A stretch of DNA of 50,130 nt from Methylobacterium sp. GTDB lineage: Bacteria > Pseudomonadota > Alphaproteobacteria > Rhizobiales > Beijerinckiaceae. Below the pieces are notes generated by a model. That model saw only the letters and a list, made by a program, of their open reading frames with translations, searched no databases and was not told the DNA's origin. The DNA is taken from positions 1 to 50,130 of the forward strand of contig NZ_JAIEOF010000293.1 of NCBI RefSeq assembly GCF_019750675.1. The letters are read 5' to 3'. A program made the translations under genes and the position numbers. Positions 1 to 9,868 of this stretch are shown here, in pieces (the stretch's first letter is position 1; the number at the start of each line of letters is the position of its first letter).

Positions 1-105
1 TGGAAGTGCCCTCCCCCCAGGCAAGGGGTATGCCGCGCGGGCCATGCCGCATGCAGCGCCGCCCCCGGGACGATCCCCTCCCCCCGCGCTGCGGCGAGCC
101 GATAC

Positions 106-134
106 GCAAAAAGGCCCGACTTTTCAGCCGGGCC
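106..134 (-). terminator. Rho-independent terminator after the porin gene
   Basis: On the minus strand GGCCCG and CGGGCC (134-129 and 118-113) form a hairpin around an A-rich loop, followed directly by five T (112-108). It lies about 80 bases past the porin stop codon and faces the right way to end that transcript. Confidence 0.8.
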
Positions 135-167
135 AGTCCGCATGTCTCGAAGAAATCGGGCTTTGAA

Positions 168-197
168 CGATCCGGGCTCGAAGGCGAGCCCGGATCG
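168..197. repeat. Perfect 13-bp inverted repeat just after the porin stop
   Basis: Bases 168-180 (CGATCCGGGCTCG) are the exact reverse complement of 185-197, with a four-base loop AAGG. There is no T tract, so this is more likely an mRNA 3'-end stabilising hairpin working with the true terminator at 106-134 than a terminator by itself. Confidence 0.7.
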
Positions 198-213
198 CTC
201 GTGGTGTTTGGGC

Positions 214-1872
214 TTAGAAGTCGCGCTGGACGCGGGCGCGCAGCTGGAAGGTGTCCGAGGCGGTGACCGTCCGGAGGCTGGTGGCCTGGGCCGCCGTGAG
301 GGCGTTCACCTGGGCCGCCGTCAGCGTGCCGTTGTTGAACTGATCGATGACGCGACCGTTCTGGACGCCGACCTTGGTGTAGAAGCCCTCGAGACCGATA
401 TCGAGGTCCTTCACGGGCGACCAGATGATGCTGCCGCCTGCGACGAACTGGTAGTTGTCGCGCAGGGCCGGGCTGAGAGCGAAGGCACGCGAGCCCGGCG
501 CGCCGATGAACGCAGCGGAGTTCACACCCGGCGCGAAGGCCGAGCCGGCATAGGCGGCGGCGTTGGCTTCACGCGCGCCACGAGCGAAGGACATCTCGCC
601 GTAGCTGCCGAACACGGCCGAGCGCCACTCGGGAGCCCAGTAGTGCAGGAACGAACCGACCACCGTCCAGCTGGTGGAGAGGTCGATCTTGCCCGTGATC
701 GGGTTCAGCGTGGCATCCGACATGTAGGGATCGAACGCAGCGCCGTTGATGATGCTGACCGAACGCGCGTAGCTGCCGTTGTACGAGGAGTAGCCGGTGT
801 AGAGGGTCGCGCCCTCGCCGTAGGCGCCCTGCAGGTACAGGGTGTCGCCGGGGGCGATGAAGGGCATGTTGATCTTCACGCCACCCTGGACGGCCCAACC
901 GTACTCGCTGGAGACGCGGGCACCGGGACCGACGATGCCGGGAGCGAAGAAGTTGTTCTGGAGGCCGACGATGCCGGCGACGTTGGCGCTGCCCGTGCCG
1001 ATGACGTTGCTGGTGTTCAGCTCCTTGACGGCGGCGGAGAGCTGGGCCGAACCCCAGGCGGCGTCGTAGCGGAGCACGCCGACGAAGTCGGGCATACGGT
1101 TGCGCTGCGAGACTTCGATCTGCTGGAAGGTCGGAACGCCGAGGGCGTTCGTCGACAGCAGGACGCGGGAGAGGGCACCGGCAGCGGTGGATTCCTGCGA
1201 GTTGATCGTGTTGCGGCGGAAGGACGGATCTTCGAGCGAGACCGTGGCCGACAGGCCGCCGTCGCCGAGCTTGCTCGTGTAGGCGAGCAGGTTGGTCGAC
1301 TGCAGGTCCGAGTTGGCAGTGGCGCCGGCGAACTCGAAGTCGTGGGCGTAGAAGTCGAAGAACGAGGAGGCGCGACCGGCGGTGAGGCCGGCGAACTGGA
1401 TGAACGCCTTGTCGGTGTTCACGAACTGCTGGACGCGTCCGCCCTGGTCCTGGCCGGTGGCGGCGAAGGCGTTGCCGATGCGCTCCTGGGTGCCCGAGCG
1501 CAGACCGCCGGTGGCGCCGGTGCGCGAGGCGAACTGGAGACGCACGAAGGCGCGCAGGGTGCCGTAGCCGGTCTGGGTGCGGGCGTCGACGTTGATGCGG
1601 GCGAGGCCGATGTAGCCGGTGGTGTCACCCGCCGAACCGTTGTTGGAGCGGGCGTCGGTCGGCTGGTAGCCGACGTCGAGGCGGGCGCGGCCCGAGAGAC
1701 GAATGCAGGTATCCGTGCCGGGGATGTAGAAGAAGCCGGCGCCGTAGGCGGAGCAGACGCGGACGTACTCGATCGGCGCAGCCTTCTTGACCGGAAGGTC
1801 GGCTGCCTGTGCTCCGGCGACCGCAGCAAACCCTGCTGCGGAGGCGAGAAGCGAGCTCTTCAAGAGCTTCAT
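214..1872 (-). CDS. Porin, Omp2/Porin_2 family
   Basis: A 552-residue outer-membrane porin of the family typical of Rhizobiales, expected to form trimeric beta-barrel channels for small hydrophilic solutes. Residues 1-24 are a classic signal peptide (MKLLKSS start, hydrophobic core, cleavage after AQAA). The mature protein starts DLPVKKAAP and has the family's two N-terminal cysteines in CSAYGAGFFYIPGTDTC. The rest is alternating-polarity strand sequence rich in Gly, Ser, Asn and Thr. It ends in Phe (QRDF), as outer-membrane proteins recognised by BamA do. The ATG at 1872 is preceded by GGAG six bases upstream; the frame stays open upstream, but only this start gives a signal peptide. The gene is monocistronic, with its own terminator. 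The exact porin type and substrate cannot be read from the sequence. Confidence 0.93.
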   Translation of the reverse strand: MKLLKSSLLASAAGFAAVAGAQAADLPVKKAAPIEYVRVCSAYGAGFFYIPGTDTCIRLSGRARLDVGYQPTDARSNNGSAGDTTGYIGLARINVDARTQTGYGTLRAFVRLQFASRTGATGGLRSGTQERIGNAFAATGQDQGGRVQQFVNTDKAFIQFAGLTAGRASSFFDFYAHDFEFAGATANSDLQSTNLLAYTSKLGDGGLSATVSLEDPSFRRNTINSQESTAAGALSRVLLSTNALGVPTFQQIEVSQRNRMPDFVGVLRYDAAWGSAQLSAAVKELNTSNVIGTGSANVAGIVGLQNNFFAPGIVGPGARVSSEYGWAVQGGVKINMPFIAPGDTLYLQGAYGEGATLYTGYSSYNGSYARSVSIINGAAFDPYMSDATLNPITGKIDLSTSWTVVGSFLHYWAPEWRSAVFGSYGEMSFARGAREANAAAYAGSAFAPGVNSAAFIGAPGSRAFALSPALRDNYQFVAGGSIIWSPVKDLDIGLEGFYTKVGVQNGRVIDQFNNGTLTAAQVNALTAAQATSLRTVTASDTFQLRARVQRDF

Positions 1873-2447
1873 TGATATCTCCAAAAGCTTCGAGACCCGA
1901 GGGAAGGCATACTGCGCCCGAGATCTTCGAGGACCTCGATATCGCGTCACCCTTTGTTTTTGAATGACCGAGCGTTGACCGCTGGAAATTGCATCTCTGC
2001 CCTGGCGTTGCCCCCAGTGCGAAAACACTCTGTGCGAGCGGGTTAACGGCGGCAACTCGGAATCGTGATCGGGGTGGCGGTTCCCCGATGCTGTTGCTGC
2101 CGTGCAACGTTGCACAGGTGGCTAAGTGCCTGTCCGAGAGGCACGTTTCGGCCCGCCGGCCCGATGTCGGCCGCCCTGGCGCGTCGGCCAAGTCATAGGA
2201 AATACGGAATAATCCATGATTCACGACACATTCCTGACCTGTGCTCAGGGAATGAGCCGTGCCGAAGCGTGCCCCATGGACCTGCGCGCACGCCGTCTGA
2301 CGCTGGTATGCCAATCTGTGGAGAACCGCGTCCGCCGACGCGCCGCGTGATCGAATCAGGGGGCCGCCGGGGACATGGGCGGACCTTGCGCGCGCCGGGG
2401 AGGCCGCGTTGCGGCGTCTCGCGGCGGCGCCGTCTCGCGAAGTCCAG

Positions 2448-2699
2448 TCAGTCCTGGAGCCCGATTCTCTGGACGTTGGTGTGGAGATCGTCGGAGATCG
2501 GCACATCCAGCGCAGTTCGCGCGATTCGGCCGGGCGCTGGAAAGTGACGGTGACGAGGCAATTGCGTTGCGGGTCGTCCTCGCGGACCATCAGCCCGCAG
2601 GAGGCGAAGGAAAAGCGGCGTGCTGTAGGCCTCGGCGATGAGCATGACCGCGAAGGCGCAGGGCATCGTCGCGCCGTCGTGCTCGGACGCGTCGTCCAT
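2448..2699 (-). pseudogene. Possible frameshifted small protein gene
   Basis: An 83-codon frame opens at ATG 2699, 59 bases past the eda stop. Codon use looks genuine at both ends, for example MPCAFAVMLIAEAY and DVPISDDLHTNVQRIGLQD. In the middle (about 2640-2505) the high third-position GC moves to the +1 frame, which reads REDDPQRNCLVTVTFQRPAE. This pattern fits either a small gene with two compensating frameshifts or chance open frames in GC-rich DNA. I recognise no family and see no good ribosome site. Confidence 0.25.
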
Positions 2700-2737
2700 C
2701 GCCGGCCACGACCGAACGCGGCGGCGGCCGGCGGGGA

Positions 2738-2753
2738 CCGGGCCTACGCCCGG
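2738..2753 (-). terminator. Possible terminator hairpin after eda
   Basis: A 6-bp GC stem (CCGGGC/GCCCGG) with a four-base loop starts six bases past the eda stop. There is no T tract, so termination is uncertain. Confidence 0.35.
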
Positions 2754-2758
2754 GCGCC

Positions 2759-3376
2759 TCAGGCGGGACGCAGGCGGCTCGCCGCCTCGGCCGCACGCCG
2801 GATCAGCGCCGCGTCCGGCGCGCCGGGCGGGACGACCCAGCTCCCGCCGACGCACAGGACCGGCTTCAGGGCAAGCCAGTCCGGCGCCGTCGCCTCGGAG
2901 ATGCCGCCGGTCGGGCAGAAGCGGACCTGGCCGAAGGGGCCCGCCAGGGCCTTCAGGGCCTTGATGCCGCCGGCCGCCTCGGCGGGAAAGAACTTGAAGC
3001 GGTCGAGGCCGTGGTCGAGGCCGCGCATGATGTCGGCGGCGTTGGCGACCCCCGGCAGGTAGGGGATGCCGCGCGCGATCGCCGCCTTGGTGAGGGGGTC
3101 GGTCAGGCCGGGGCTGACGATGAAGGTCGCCCCCGCCTCCATCGCGGCGTCGAGGTCCCGCGCGTTGAGCACAGTCCCAGCTCCCACCACGGCGCCCTCC
3201 ACCCGCGCCATCGCGCGGATGACGTCGAGGGCGGCCGGCGTGCGCAGGGTGACCTCCAGCGCCGTCAGCCCGCCCGCCACCAGGGCGGCGGCGATGGGCT
3301 CGGCCTGGGCGACGTCCTCCACCACGAGGACGGGAATGACGGGAACGGAGCGCATCAGCGCGTCGATGGAGGTCAT
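2759..3376 (-). CDS. eda: KDPG/KHG aldolase
   Basis: 2-Keto-3-deoxy-6-phosphogluconate aldolase, 205 residues, a class I (Schiff-base) TIM-barrel enzyme. It splits KDPG into pyruvate and glyceraldehyde 3-phosphate in the Entner-Doudoroff pathway. Seen in the sequence: the catalytic Glu in LEVTLRT (E41), the phosphate-binding FCPTGGI, and the Schiff-base Lys in RFKFFPAE (K128). Length matches the family (about 205-215). The ATG at 3376 has AAGGAG seven bases upstream; the longer open frame upstream lacks family similarity. It starts 31 bases after the edd stop, so the two form an edd-eda operon doing consecutive steps. Confidence 0.96.
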   Translation of the reverse strand: MTSIDALMRSVPVIPVLVVEDVAQAEPIAAALVAGGLTALEVTLRTPAALDVIRAMARVEGAVVGAGTVLNARDLDAAMEAGATFIVSPGLTDPLTKAAIARGIPYLPGVANAADIMRGLDHGLDRFKFFPAEAAGGIKALKALAGPFGQVRFCPTGGISEATAPDWLALKPVLCVGGSWVVPPGAPDAALIRRAAEAASRLRPA

Positions 3377-3407
3377 GGGCAGTCTCCTTCGGATCGGGGG
3401 GCGGATG

Positions 3408-5231
3408 TCAGAGACCGGCGGCTGCCAGCATGGCCGAGGCGCCCTGCTCCGCCCCGTCGGCTCCGTGCCGCATGAAGGCGAAGAGCTCGCGGCCGGTGCC
3501 GAAGGCCGGGGGCGGGGCCGTGGCGTCGTCGCGGCGCGCCCACTCGGCCGCGTCGACCAGGGCCTCCAGGGTCCCCTCCTCGGCGCTGAGGCGAACGACG
3601 TCGCCGTCGCGCAGCTTCGCCAGGGGACCACCACCGAGGGCCTCGGGGCTGAGGTGGATGGCGGCCGGGACCTTGCCGGAGGCGCCCGACATGCGGCCGT
3701 CGGTGACGAGGGCGACGCGGAAGCCGCGATCCTGCAGCACGCCGAGTTGCGGCGTCAGCTTGTGGAGTTCCGGCATCCCGTTGGCCCGCGGCCCCTGGAA
3801 GCGTACCACCACCACCACGTCGCGCTCCAGTTCGCCCGCCTTGAAGGCCGCCATGACGTCGTCCTGGTCGTCGAAGACGCGGGCCGGCGCTTCGACCGTC
3901 CAGCGCGCGGGATCGACAGCGCTGGTCTTGAAGGTGGCGCGCCCGAGATTGCCCTTGACCAGGCGCATGCCGCCATCGGGCTGGAAGGCGTTGGCGGGGG
4001 TGCGCAGGATGCTCTCGTCGTGCGAGCGCTCGGGAGCGTCCTCGAAGACGAGCGCGTCGTCGATCAGCTTCGGGTCGCGGGCGTGGTCGCGCAGGCGCGT
4101 GCCCGCCACGGTGAGGATGTCGTCGTGGAGCAGGCCGGCATCGATCAGGCTGGCGATGACGTAGGACATGCCGCCGGCCGCGTGGAAGTGGTTCACGTCG
4201 CCCGAGCCGTTCGGATAGACCTTGGCCACCTGGGGCACGACGGCCGAGAGCCGGTCGAAATCCGCCCAGTCGAGGACGATGCCGGCCGCCCGCGCGATGG
4301 CCGGCAGGTGGATGGCGTGGTTGGTGGAGCCGCCCGTGGCCAGGAGCCCGACGACCGCGTTCACGATCGCCTTCTCGTCGACGCAGTGGCCCAGCGGCCG
4401 GTAGTCGTTGCCGTTGGCGCCGATCTCGGACAGGCGGTGCACCGCCGCGCGGGTCACGGCCTGGCGCAGCTTCGTGCCCGGATTGATGAAGGAGGCGCCG
4501 GGCATGTGCAGGCCCATCACGTCCATCATCATCTGGTTGGAGTTGGCGGTGCCGTAGAAGGTGCAGGTGCCGGCCCCGTGATAGGAGGCGGATTCCGATT
4601 CCAGAAGCTCGTCGCGCCCGACCTTGCCCTCGGCATAGAGCTGGCGGATGCGCTGCTTCTCCTTGTTGGCCAGCCCCGAGGGCATCGGGCCCGCCGGGAT
4701 CAGGATCATCGGCAGGTGCCCGAAGCGCAGCGCGCCGATGAGCAGGCCCGGCACGATCTTGTCGCAGATGCCGAGGAGCGCCGCGCCGTCGAACATGCCG
4801 TGGCTGAGGGCGACCGCCGTGGAGAGCGCGATGGTGTCGCGGGAGAACAGCGACAACTCCATGCCGCGCTGGCCTTGCGTGACGCCGTCGCACATCGCCG
4901 GCACGCCGCCCGCCACCTGCGCGGTGGCGCCGACCTCGCGGGCGAACAGCTTCATCTGCTCGGGGTAGCGGCCGTAGGGCTGGTGCGCCGAGAGCATGTC
5001 GTTGTAGGCGGTGACGATGGCCATGTTCATGGCCCGGCCGGACTTGATCACGGCCTTGTCCTCGCCGGACGCCGCGAAGCCGTGCGCGAGGTTTCCGCAA
5101 TTCAGCATCGGGCGATGGACGCCGGATTCCTTCTCGCGGGCGATCAGGTCGAGATAGGCCTTTCGCGTCCGCGCCGAGCGCTCGACGATGCGAGCCGTGA
5201 CGGCGGCGATCTCGGGGTGAAGCGCGCTCAT
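3408..5231 (-). CDS. edd: 6-phosphogluconate dehydratase
   Basis: First committed enzyme of the Entner-Doudoroff pathway, converting 6-phosphogluconate to KDPG; 607 residues, the usual length. It belongs to the IlvD/Edd family of iron-sulfur dehydratases. Visible family signatures are [51 protein letters not shown] and [18 protein letters not shown]; the conserved Cys residues in the first three supply the cluster ligands. Identification as Edd rather than IlvD rests on overall sequence character and the adjoining eda. The ATG at 5231 is preceded by GAGGAG, nine bases away. First gene of the edd-eda pair; zwf and pgl are not in the window. Confidence 0.96.
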   Translation of the reverse strand: MSALHPEIAAVTARIVERSARTRKAYLDLIAREKESGVHRPMLNCGNLAHGFAASGEDKAVIKSGRAMNMAIVTAYNDMLSAHQPYGRYPEQMKLFAREVGATAQVAGGVPAMCDGVTQGQRGMELSLFSRDTIALSTAVALSHGMFDGAALLGICDKIVPGLLIGALRFGHLPMILIPAGPMPSGLANKEKQRIRQLYAEGKVGRDELLESESASYHGAGTCTFYGTANSNQMMMDVMGLHMPGASFINPGTKLRQAVTRAAVHRLSEIGANGNDYRPLGHCVDEKAIVNAVVGLLATGGSTNHAIHLPAIARAAGIVLDWADFDRLSAVVPQVAKVYPNGSGDVNHFHAAGGMSYVIASLIDAGLLHDDILTVAGTRLRDHARDPKLIDDALVFEDAPERSHDESILRTPANAFQPDGGMRLVKGNLGRATFKTSAVDPARWTVEAPARVFDDQDDVMAAFKAGELERDVVVVVRFQGPRANGMPELHKLTPQLGVLQDRGFRVALVTDGRMSGASGKVPAAIHLSPEALGGGPLAKLRDGDVVRLSAEEGTLEALVDAAEWARRDDATAPPPAFGTGRELFAFMRHGADGAEQGASAMLAAAGL

Positions 5232-5400
5232 GGCCAATCTCTCCTCGCGTCGGCGCGGCGGCCGCCCGCCCCGATACGGGGCGAGCGCCGGCCGTGCCTC
5301 TCTTTCGTAGCGCAGGCGCATGACGATTGCGCGCCCGAGCCCTGATCTCGGCCGGACACGCGGGCCGTCAATGGCCCCGCGCCCGCAACCCTGGCTCGCA

Positions 5401-5445
5401 GTCCTGCAGATCCGAATCCTGCAGATCCGAGTCCTGCAGATCCCA
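5401..5445. repeat. Three tandem copies of a 15-bp unit
   Basis: Three consecutive 15-base units: GTCCTGCAGATCCGA, ATCCTGCAGATCCGA and GTCCTGCAGATCCCA. They differ at the first and the last base only. The array lies between the SulP gene stop and the edd start, both on the minus strand. Confidence 0.85.
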
Positions 5446-5487
5446 GGCCAGCGGATCGCGGGCCGGATCCGATCCCGCGCCGTTTCC

Positions 5488-6966
5488 CTAATGCCCGCCG
5501 GGCGCCAGGGCCATGCCGGGCTTCTGGTGCGTGCCCAGGCGTTCGACCATCGAGGCGGTGGCGGGGTTCATGCCGGTGATCTCCACCGGGACGCCGTGGT
5601 GGCGGAACTTGAGCACCACCCGGTCGAGGGCGTTCACCCCCGTGATGTCCCAGAAATGGGCCGCGTTCAGGTCGATCACGATGCCGGTCAGCCCCGCCTC
5701 GCGGAAATCGAAGGCGTCGTGGAAGGCCTGCCCCGTGGCGAAGAAGATCTGCCCCGTGATGCGGTAGGTCCGGAGCGTGCCGTCGCGCTGCGATGTCACC
5801 GCGAAGAAGCGCGTCACCTTGTGGGCGAAGAACAAGCCGCTCAGGACGACGCCGAACAGCACGCCCTTGGCCAGATCGTGCGTGGCCACCACCACCGCCA
5901 CCGTGCCGAGCATGACCACGCTCGAACTCTTCGGGTTCGTCAGCAGGGTGCGCACCGAGTTCCACTGGAAGGTGTTGATCGAGACCATGATCATCACCGC
6001 CACCAGGGCCGCCATCGGGATCTGCGCCACGTAGGGCCCGAGCGCGACGATGAGGAACAGCAGGAAGGCGCCCGCCCACAGGGTCGAGAGGCGTCCACGC
6101 CCGCCGGAGGAGACGTTGATCACCGACTGGCCGATCATCGCGCAGCCGGCCATGCCGCCGAAGAGACCCGCGCCGATATTGGCGAGCCCCTGGCCGGCGC
6201 ATTCGCGGTTCTTGTTCGAGCCGGTATCGGTCATCTCGTCGAGGATCGCCGCCGTCATCAGGCTCTCGAGGAGGCCGACCATGGTGAGCGTCAGCGCGTA
6301 GGGCAGGATGATCCGCAGGGTCTCGAGGGTGAGGGGCACCTGCGGCAGGGCGAAGGCCGGCAGTTCGGTGGGCAGCGCGCCCATGTCGCCGACCTTGTGG
6401 ATCGGCAGGCCGAGCGCCATCGAGGCGCCCGTGAGGAGGACGATGGTGACGAGGGGCGAGGGTACCGCCTTCGTGAGGTAGGGCAGCCCGTAGATCAGCA
6501 CGAGGCCGAGCGCCGTCATTCCGTAGACGATGCTCCCCTGCCCGATCAGTTCGGGCATCTGGGCGAGAAAGATGAGGATCGCGAGGGCGTTGACGAAGCC
6601 GGTCACCACCGAGCGCGAAACGAAGCGCATGAGGTTGCCGAGCCGCAGCGCTCCGGCCACGATCTGGAACACGCCCGTCAGCAGGGTCGCGGCGAAGAGG
6701 TAGCCGAGCCCGTGCTCCTTGACCAGGCTGACCATGACGAGGGCCATCGCCCCGGTGGCGGCGGAGATCATTGCGGGCCGCCCACCCGCGAAGGCGGTGA
6801 TCACCGCGATGCAGAAGGAGGCGTAGAGGCCGACCTTCGGATCGACCCCCGCGATGAGGGAGAAGGCGATCGCCTCCGGAATGAGCGCGAGGGCGACCAC
6901 GGTGCCGGCGAGGATCTCGCGCGTGATATCGGGAGCCCACTCGCTCCGCAGATTCGTGACTGTCAT
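5488..6966 (-). CDS. SulP/SLC26 family inorganic anion transporter
   Basis: A 492-residue inner-membrane transporter of the SulP family, members of which carry sulfate, bicarbonate or other anions, often with H+ or Na+. The N-terminal 380 residues are strongly hydrophobic with about 10-14 membrane spans. Near residue 23 it has the family start [19 protein letters not shown], and later [22 protein letters not shown]. The last 100 residues form a STAS domain ([20 protein letters not shown]). The start was chosen at [10 protein letters not shown]; the frame runs 28 codons further, but that extension is Pro/Ala-rich and unlike the family. No clear ribosome site is seen. Substrate is unknown; no cys genes or carbonic anhydrase gene adjoin it. 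Confidence 0.9.
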   Translation of the reverse strand: MTVTNLRSEWAPDITREILAGTVVALALIPEAIAFSLIAGVDPKVGLYASFCIAVITAFAGGRPAMISAATGAMALVMVSLVKEHGLGYLFAATLLTGVFQIVAGALRLGNLMRFVSRSVVTGFVNALAILIFLAQMPELIGQGSIVYGMTALGLVLIYGLPYLTKAVPSPLVTIVLLTGASMALGLPIHKVGDMGALPTELPAFALPQVPLTLETLRIILPYALTLTMVGLLESLMTAAILDEMTDTGSNKNRECAGQGLANIGAGLFGGMAGCAMIGQSVINVSSGGRGRLSTLWAGAFLLFLIVALGPYVAQIPMAALVAVMIMVSINTFQWNSVRTLLTNPKSSSVVMLGTVAVVVATHDLAKGVLFGVVLSGLFFAHKVTRFFAVTSQRDGTLRTYRITGQIFFATGQAFHDAFDFREAGLTGIVIDLNAAHFWDITGVNALDRVVLKFRHHGVPVEITGMNPATASMVERLGTHQKPGMALAPGGH

Positions 6967-7335
6967 GGGATGTGTCGATCCAGTCGTCCCGGCGCGCGAA
7001 GCGCTGGCGGGGACAGGAATGGGAAGCGGCGGCCGCCGCAACGGCGGCACCGGAATCGGAACGGGGAGTGTCTTCTCGGAGAGCGGCGGCTACGGCGGCG
7101 TCGGCCGTGCGTACAATCTGGCTCGATCCTTCAGCATGCCTTCTCTTAGCAGGATCAGGCGGCCTTGCAACGTCGGGCCGGTCTTCGTGAGACGGCTCGC
7201 GGCTCGATCCGGGTCGGGACGATCAGGGACTTCCGATCCGCGATATGACGCGAAACAGCTCAAAGCCCGCGCGTTTTTACGATCCGAAAAGGATAGATTG
7301 CCTAAAACGAGACCTGTCATCTGGCGAAGGAACCG
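6967..7335. other. Divergent promoter region between the SulP and GGDEF genes
   Basis: These 369 bases separate two genes transcribed away from each other, so both promoters must lie here. The left half is GC-rich with repeated GGCGGC runs; the right third (7240-7320) is richer in A and T and is the likelier place for the GGDEF promoter. I find no gene and no clear -35/-10 pair. Confidence 0.4.
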
Positions 7336-8595
7336 ATGTCCGATCCGAACGAGAGCCTGATCGAGGCCGCCCGGCGCAGACCGTGGTTCCGCCTGCGTCT
7401 CCCGGGTGCCCTCGAGGCCGCGTTCCGTTCCACCACCCGGGTCTCCCCCGGCGGCTACCTCCAATCCTGGCTGCTCGTCTTCATCGCGTTCAACGTCCTC
7501 TCCCTCAAGATGGACTTCGACGTGTTCGGGGCCGAAGGCTTCGTGGTCCCGGCGTTCCTCACACTCGGGGTGTTCACACCGATCACCGTGGCGGGAATCC
7601 TCGCCCTTCACGGCTCGCCCAGCACGGACCGGCAGGCGACGGTGGTGATCGGGACGGCGCTCATCGACATGACGGTGGTGCTGACCAGCGCGCAGACCGC
7701 GCCGGTCGGCCACGCCGATTCGTACCGGATCCTCGCGGTGGTGGTCCCCCTCGTCGTCGGGATGATCGCGCCCCTGTCGTTCCGGCACTGCCTGATCTTC
7801 TGCGGCTCCGCCTTCGCCCTCTACGTGGGCTACGTGACCGCCTTCGTCCTGCCGCAGGATGCACCGACGGGGCTACCGCTGCTGATCGCCAGCCTCGTCC
7901 TCGTGCCGCTCAAACTCGCCTATTCGCGGGAATGGACGATGAAGGAGGCGTTCCTTCTGACCCTCGAGAAGGCACGCCGGGACACGGACCTCGCCGAGGC
8001 GAACGCGCGCCTGACCGTGCTGTCCGAGACCGACGCCCTCACGGGTCTGTCGAACCGGCGCTCCTTCACGGCGAACCTGCGCACGGACTGGCTCGGCGCT
8101 CTCGACGCCGGAGACTGGATCGCGGTGGCGCTGATCGACATCGACGCCTTCAAGCGCCTGAACGACACCGCAGGGCACCTCGAAGGCGACCTTTGCCTGC
8201 AGCGGGTGGCCGACGCCCTGCGGGAGACCGCCGAGGCCGAAGGCGCCCGCATCGCGCGCTATGGCGGGGAGGAATTCGGGGTCCAGATCCCATCCGCTGA
8301 CCTGATTCGGGCTCGCGTGATCGGCGAGCGCCTGCGCGCGGCCGTCGCCGCGCTGGCGTATCCGCATCCGGGCCTGGGCCGGAGCGGGCACGTGACGGTG
8401 AGCGTCGGCATCGCCGCGGCCCACGGAAGCATCGCGGCCTTCGGGATCAGCGAGCGAGATCTCCTGAAGGCCGCCGACGACGCCCTCTACCGGGCCAAGC
8501 GCGGCGGGCGCGACCGCGTCGAGGGTGCCCTGCTCACCCTGGAATCCGCCAATTCCGATGGACGACCGACCCCCCTGCATCAGGACGCCGGCTGA
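7336..8595 (+). CDS. Membrane-bound diguanylate cyclase (GGDEF)
   Basis: A 419-residue protein predicted to make cyclic di-GMP from two GTP at the inner membrane. About six hydrophobic segments span residues 42-195. They form an integral-membrane sensor of no type I can name. A short linker leads into a GGDEF domain from about residue 228. That domain has DALTGLSNRRSF, the metal-binding IDIDAFKRLND and an intact GGEEF at 310-314, so activity is expected. The RxxD product-inhibition site five residues before GGEEF is absent, so feedback inhibition by that route is not expected. The C-terminal RAKRGGRDRV is typical. GAAGG precedes the ATG. Its 3' end overlaps the convergent AraC gene by 16 bases. 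Confidence 0.92.
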   Translation: MSDPNESLIEAARRRPWFRLRLPGALEAAFRSTTRVSPGGYLQSWLLVFIAFNVLSLKMDFDVFGAEGFVVPAFLTLGVFTPITVAGILALHGSPSTDRQATVVIGTALIDMTVVLTSAQTAPVGHADSYRILAVVVPLVVGMIAPLSFRHCLIFCGSAFALYVGYVTAFVLPQDAPTGLPLLIASLVLVPLKLAYSREWTMKEAFLLTLEKARRDTDLAEANARLTVLSETDALTGLSNRRSFTANLRTDWLGALDAGDWIAVALIDIDAFKRLNDTAGHLEGDLCLQRVADALRETAEAEGARIARYGGEEFGVQIPSADLIRARVIGERLRAAVAALAYPHPGLGRSGHVTVSVGIAAAHGSIAAFGISERDLLKAADDALYRAKRGGRDRVEGALLTLESANSDGRPTPLHQDAG

Positions 8596-9539
8596 CCGGC
8601 GGCCTCCCGGTGCTCGCGCGGTGTCGTCGCGTATCGCGCCCGGAAGCGGCGCGAGAAATGGGCAGCACTCGTGAAACCGCAGCCATACGCGACGGTCCCG
8701 ATCGTCAGGTGCCGGGTTCCGGGATCGGTCAGGCGTTCGGCGGCCACCTCCAGGCGGCGCTGCCAGATCCAGTCGGAAATGTGATGTCCCTGGGCGTGGA
8801 ACAATTCCTGAAGGCGCCTCAACGAGACCCCGATCGCTTCGGCGAGCCGGCGCGGATCGAGGGTCGGGTCCCCGAGATGGGCCTCGATATAGGCCTTCGC
8901 CCGCTGGACCACGACCGTCCCGTGGAGCGGGCCGGGAACGTCGCGGGCGAGGCGGTCGGCGATGCTGGCGATGACGAGGTCGGTTGCGATGGTGGCCATC
9001 CGGGCGGCGCAATCCGGATCGAGCTGCCCGCCCAGACGAACGAGATCCCGGATGAACGCCGTCGCCAGCGCCGTCGCCGGCCGGTTCCCCTCGATCGTCA
9101 GGGCGGTGAACAGCCGGCTCGATCCGAGCATCACCTCCAGGCGCTCGCGCGGGACTTCGAGCACCAGCATCGCGTCCCCCCGGCCTGCGACGTGGAGGTT
9201 CGGCCTGCCGCCCAGCACCGTGATGTCGCCGGTCCGCTGGACGGCCTCACGATCGTCCTGTGCCGACATCGAAACGCCGGCCTGCTGGATCAGGACGAAG
9301 AGCGAACCGGGCTCGTCGCGCCGGCGAAGGGTGGCGGGCGTCACCCGACTCTGGACCGCGCTCTCGATAACCCGCGTCAACCGGAGCGGTCCGACGTCGA
9401 GGGCTTCGACCAATCCGTCGAACGGCTCCGCGCTGAGATGCGCCTGTTCGATCGGACCGACGCGCTCCTGGACGAAGTCCTGCCAGAGGCGGAAGCGATC
9501 CTTCCCCCTGAAGGCTGCGGTCGAAAAGATCGTCTGCAC
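8580..9539 (-). CDS. AraC-family transcriptional regulator (FeaR-like)
   Basis: A 319-residue activator-type DNA-binding protein. The N-terminal 200 residues resemble the AraC_binding_2 sensor domain of FeaR-like regulators (FRLWQDFVQERVGPIEQ, later GDITVLGGRPNLHV). The C-terminal 100 residues hold two helix-turn-helix motifs: LAEAIGVSLRRLQELFHAQG and, near the end, TIGTVAYGCGFTSAAHFSRRFR. I chose the GTG at 9539 because AGGAG lies 11 bases upstream; another GTG at 9605 would add 22 residues. The gene is convergent with the diguanylate cyclase and overlaps its end. The effector and target genes are not evident. Confidence 0.88.
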   Translation of the reverse strand: MQTIFSTAAFRGKDRFRLWQDFVQERVGPIEQAHLSAEPFDGLVEALDVGPLRLTRVIESAVQSRVTPATLRRRDEPGSLFVLIQQAGVSMSAQDDREAVQRTGDITVLGGRPNLHVAGRGDAMLVLEVPRERLEVMLGSSRLFTALTIEGNRPATALATAFIRDLVRLGGQLDPDCAARMATIATDLVIASIADRLARDVPGPLHGTVVVQRAKAYIEAHLGDPTLDPRRLAEAIGVSLRRLQELFHAQGHHISDWIWQRRLEVAAERLTDPGTRHLTIGTVAYGCGFTSAAHFSRRFRARYATTPREHREAAGQPAS

Positions 9540-9605
9540 CGCTGGCTTGTCTCCTCGTAGAACGTGTCCTGCTCGATCCGACGTTGGCGCCTCGCCGAGG
9601 ACCAC

Positions 9606-9868
9606 CGCGCGACACGGACACCATCAGAGCGCGAATGTCCGGAATCCCTCGAGCAGAGGTGGCCGGCTGCACGCCTGGTCAACTGTTCGCGCGCTCTTGG
9701 TCAAGACAAGCGCATGGAGTCGGGAAGATCAACGTGTATCTTTTGTTTATCGCTTCCAGCAACCCTTGCACATGCAGCATCGGAAAGAACCCTAGTGCTC
9801 ATATTGCGTCGCTCGGAAACGTCAAGAAATAAACTTAAAGTTGAAAACTTCGATCCTTGCTGGCTGTG
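9606..9868. other. AT-richer divergent promoter region
   Basis: The stretch between the AraC gene and the small HTH gene. Bases about 9720-9870 have clearly lower GC than the rest of the window, with runs such as TTTGTTTATC and AAATAAACTTAAAG. It must hold promoters for both divergent genes. The base composition suggests either a regulatory region or a junction of transferred DNA. No gene is seen in it. Confidence 0.4.

Larger units (their letters stand above)
1873..2758. other. Long intergenic region upstream of the porin gene
   Basis: This 886-base stretch between the porin start and the eda stop holds no convincing intact gene. The part next to 1873 must contain the porin promoter and 5' leader. 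An imperfect hairpin (CATTCCTGA with TCAGGGAATG, 2229-2254) and a possible decayed small gene (2448-2699) are the only structures I can point to. Open frames on both strands lack ribosome sites, recognisable domains and codon bias. Confidence 0.5.

Noticed and set aside
2229-2254. Imperfect hairpin considered as a terminator
   Set aside because: One-base bulge and no T run, and no gene ends close by on either strand.
2065-2547. Plus-strand frame of 160 codons in the porin upstream region
   Set aside because: Cys/Arg/Pro-rich translation, no ribosome site, no codon bias.
3066-5345. Open frame of 759 codons on the plus strand over eda and edd
   Set aside because: Opposite-strand shadow of two well-identified enzymes, with no ribosome site and an Arg/Gly/Val-rich product.
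9320-9680. Additional minus-strand frames over the AraC gene start
   Set aside because: They are alternative frames of the AraC N-terminal region, Arg/Ser-rich and without a domain.
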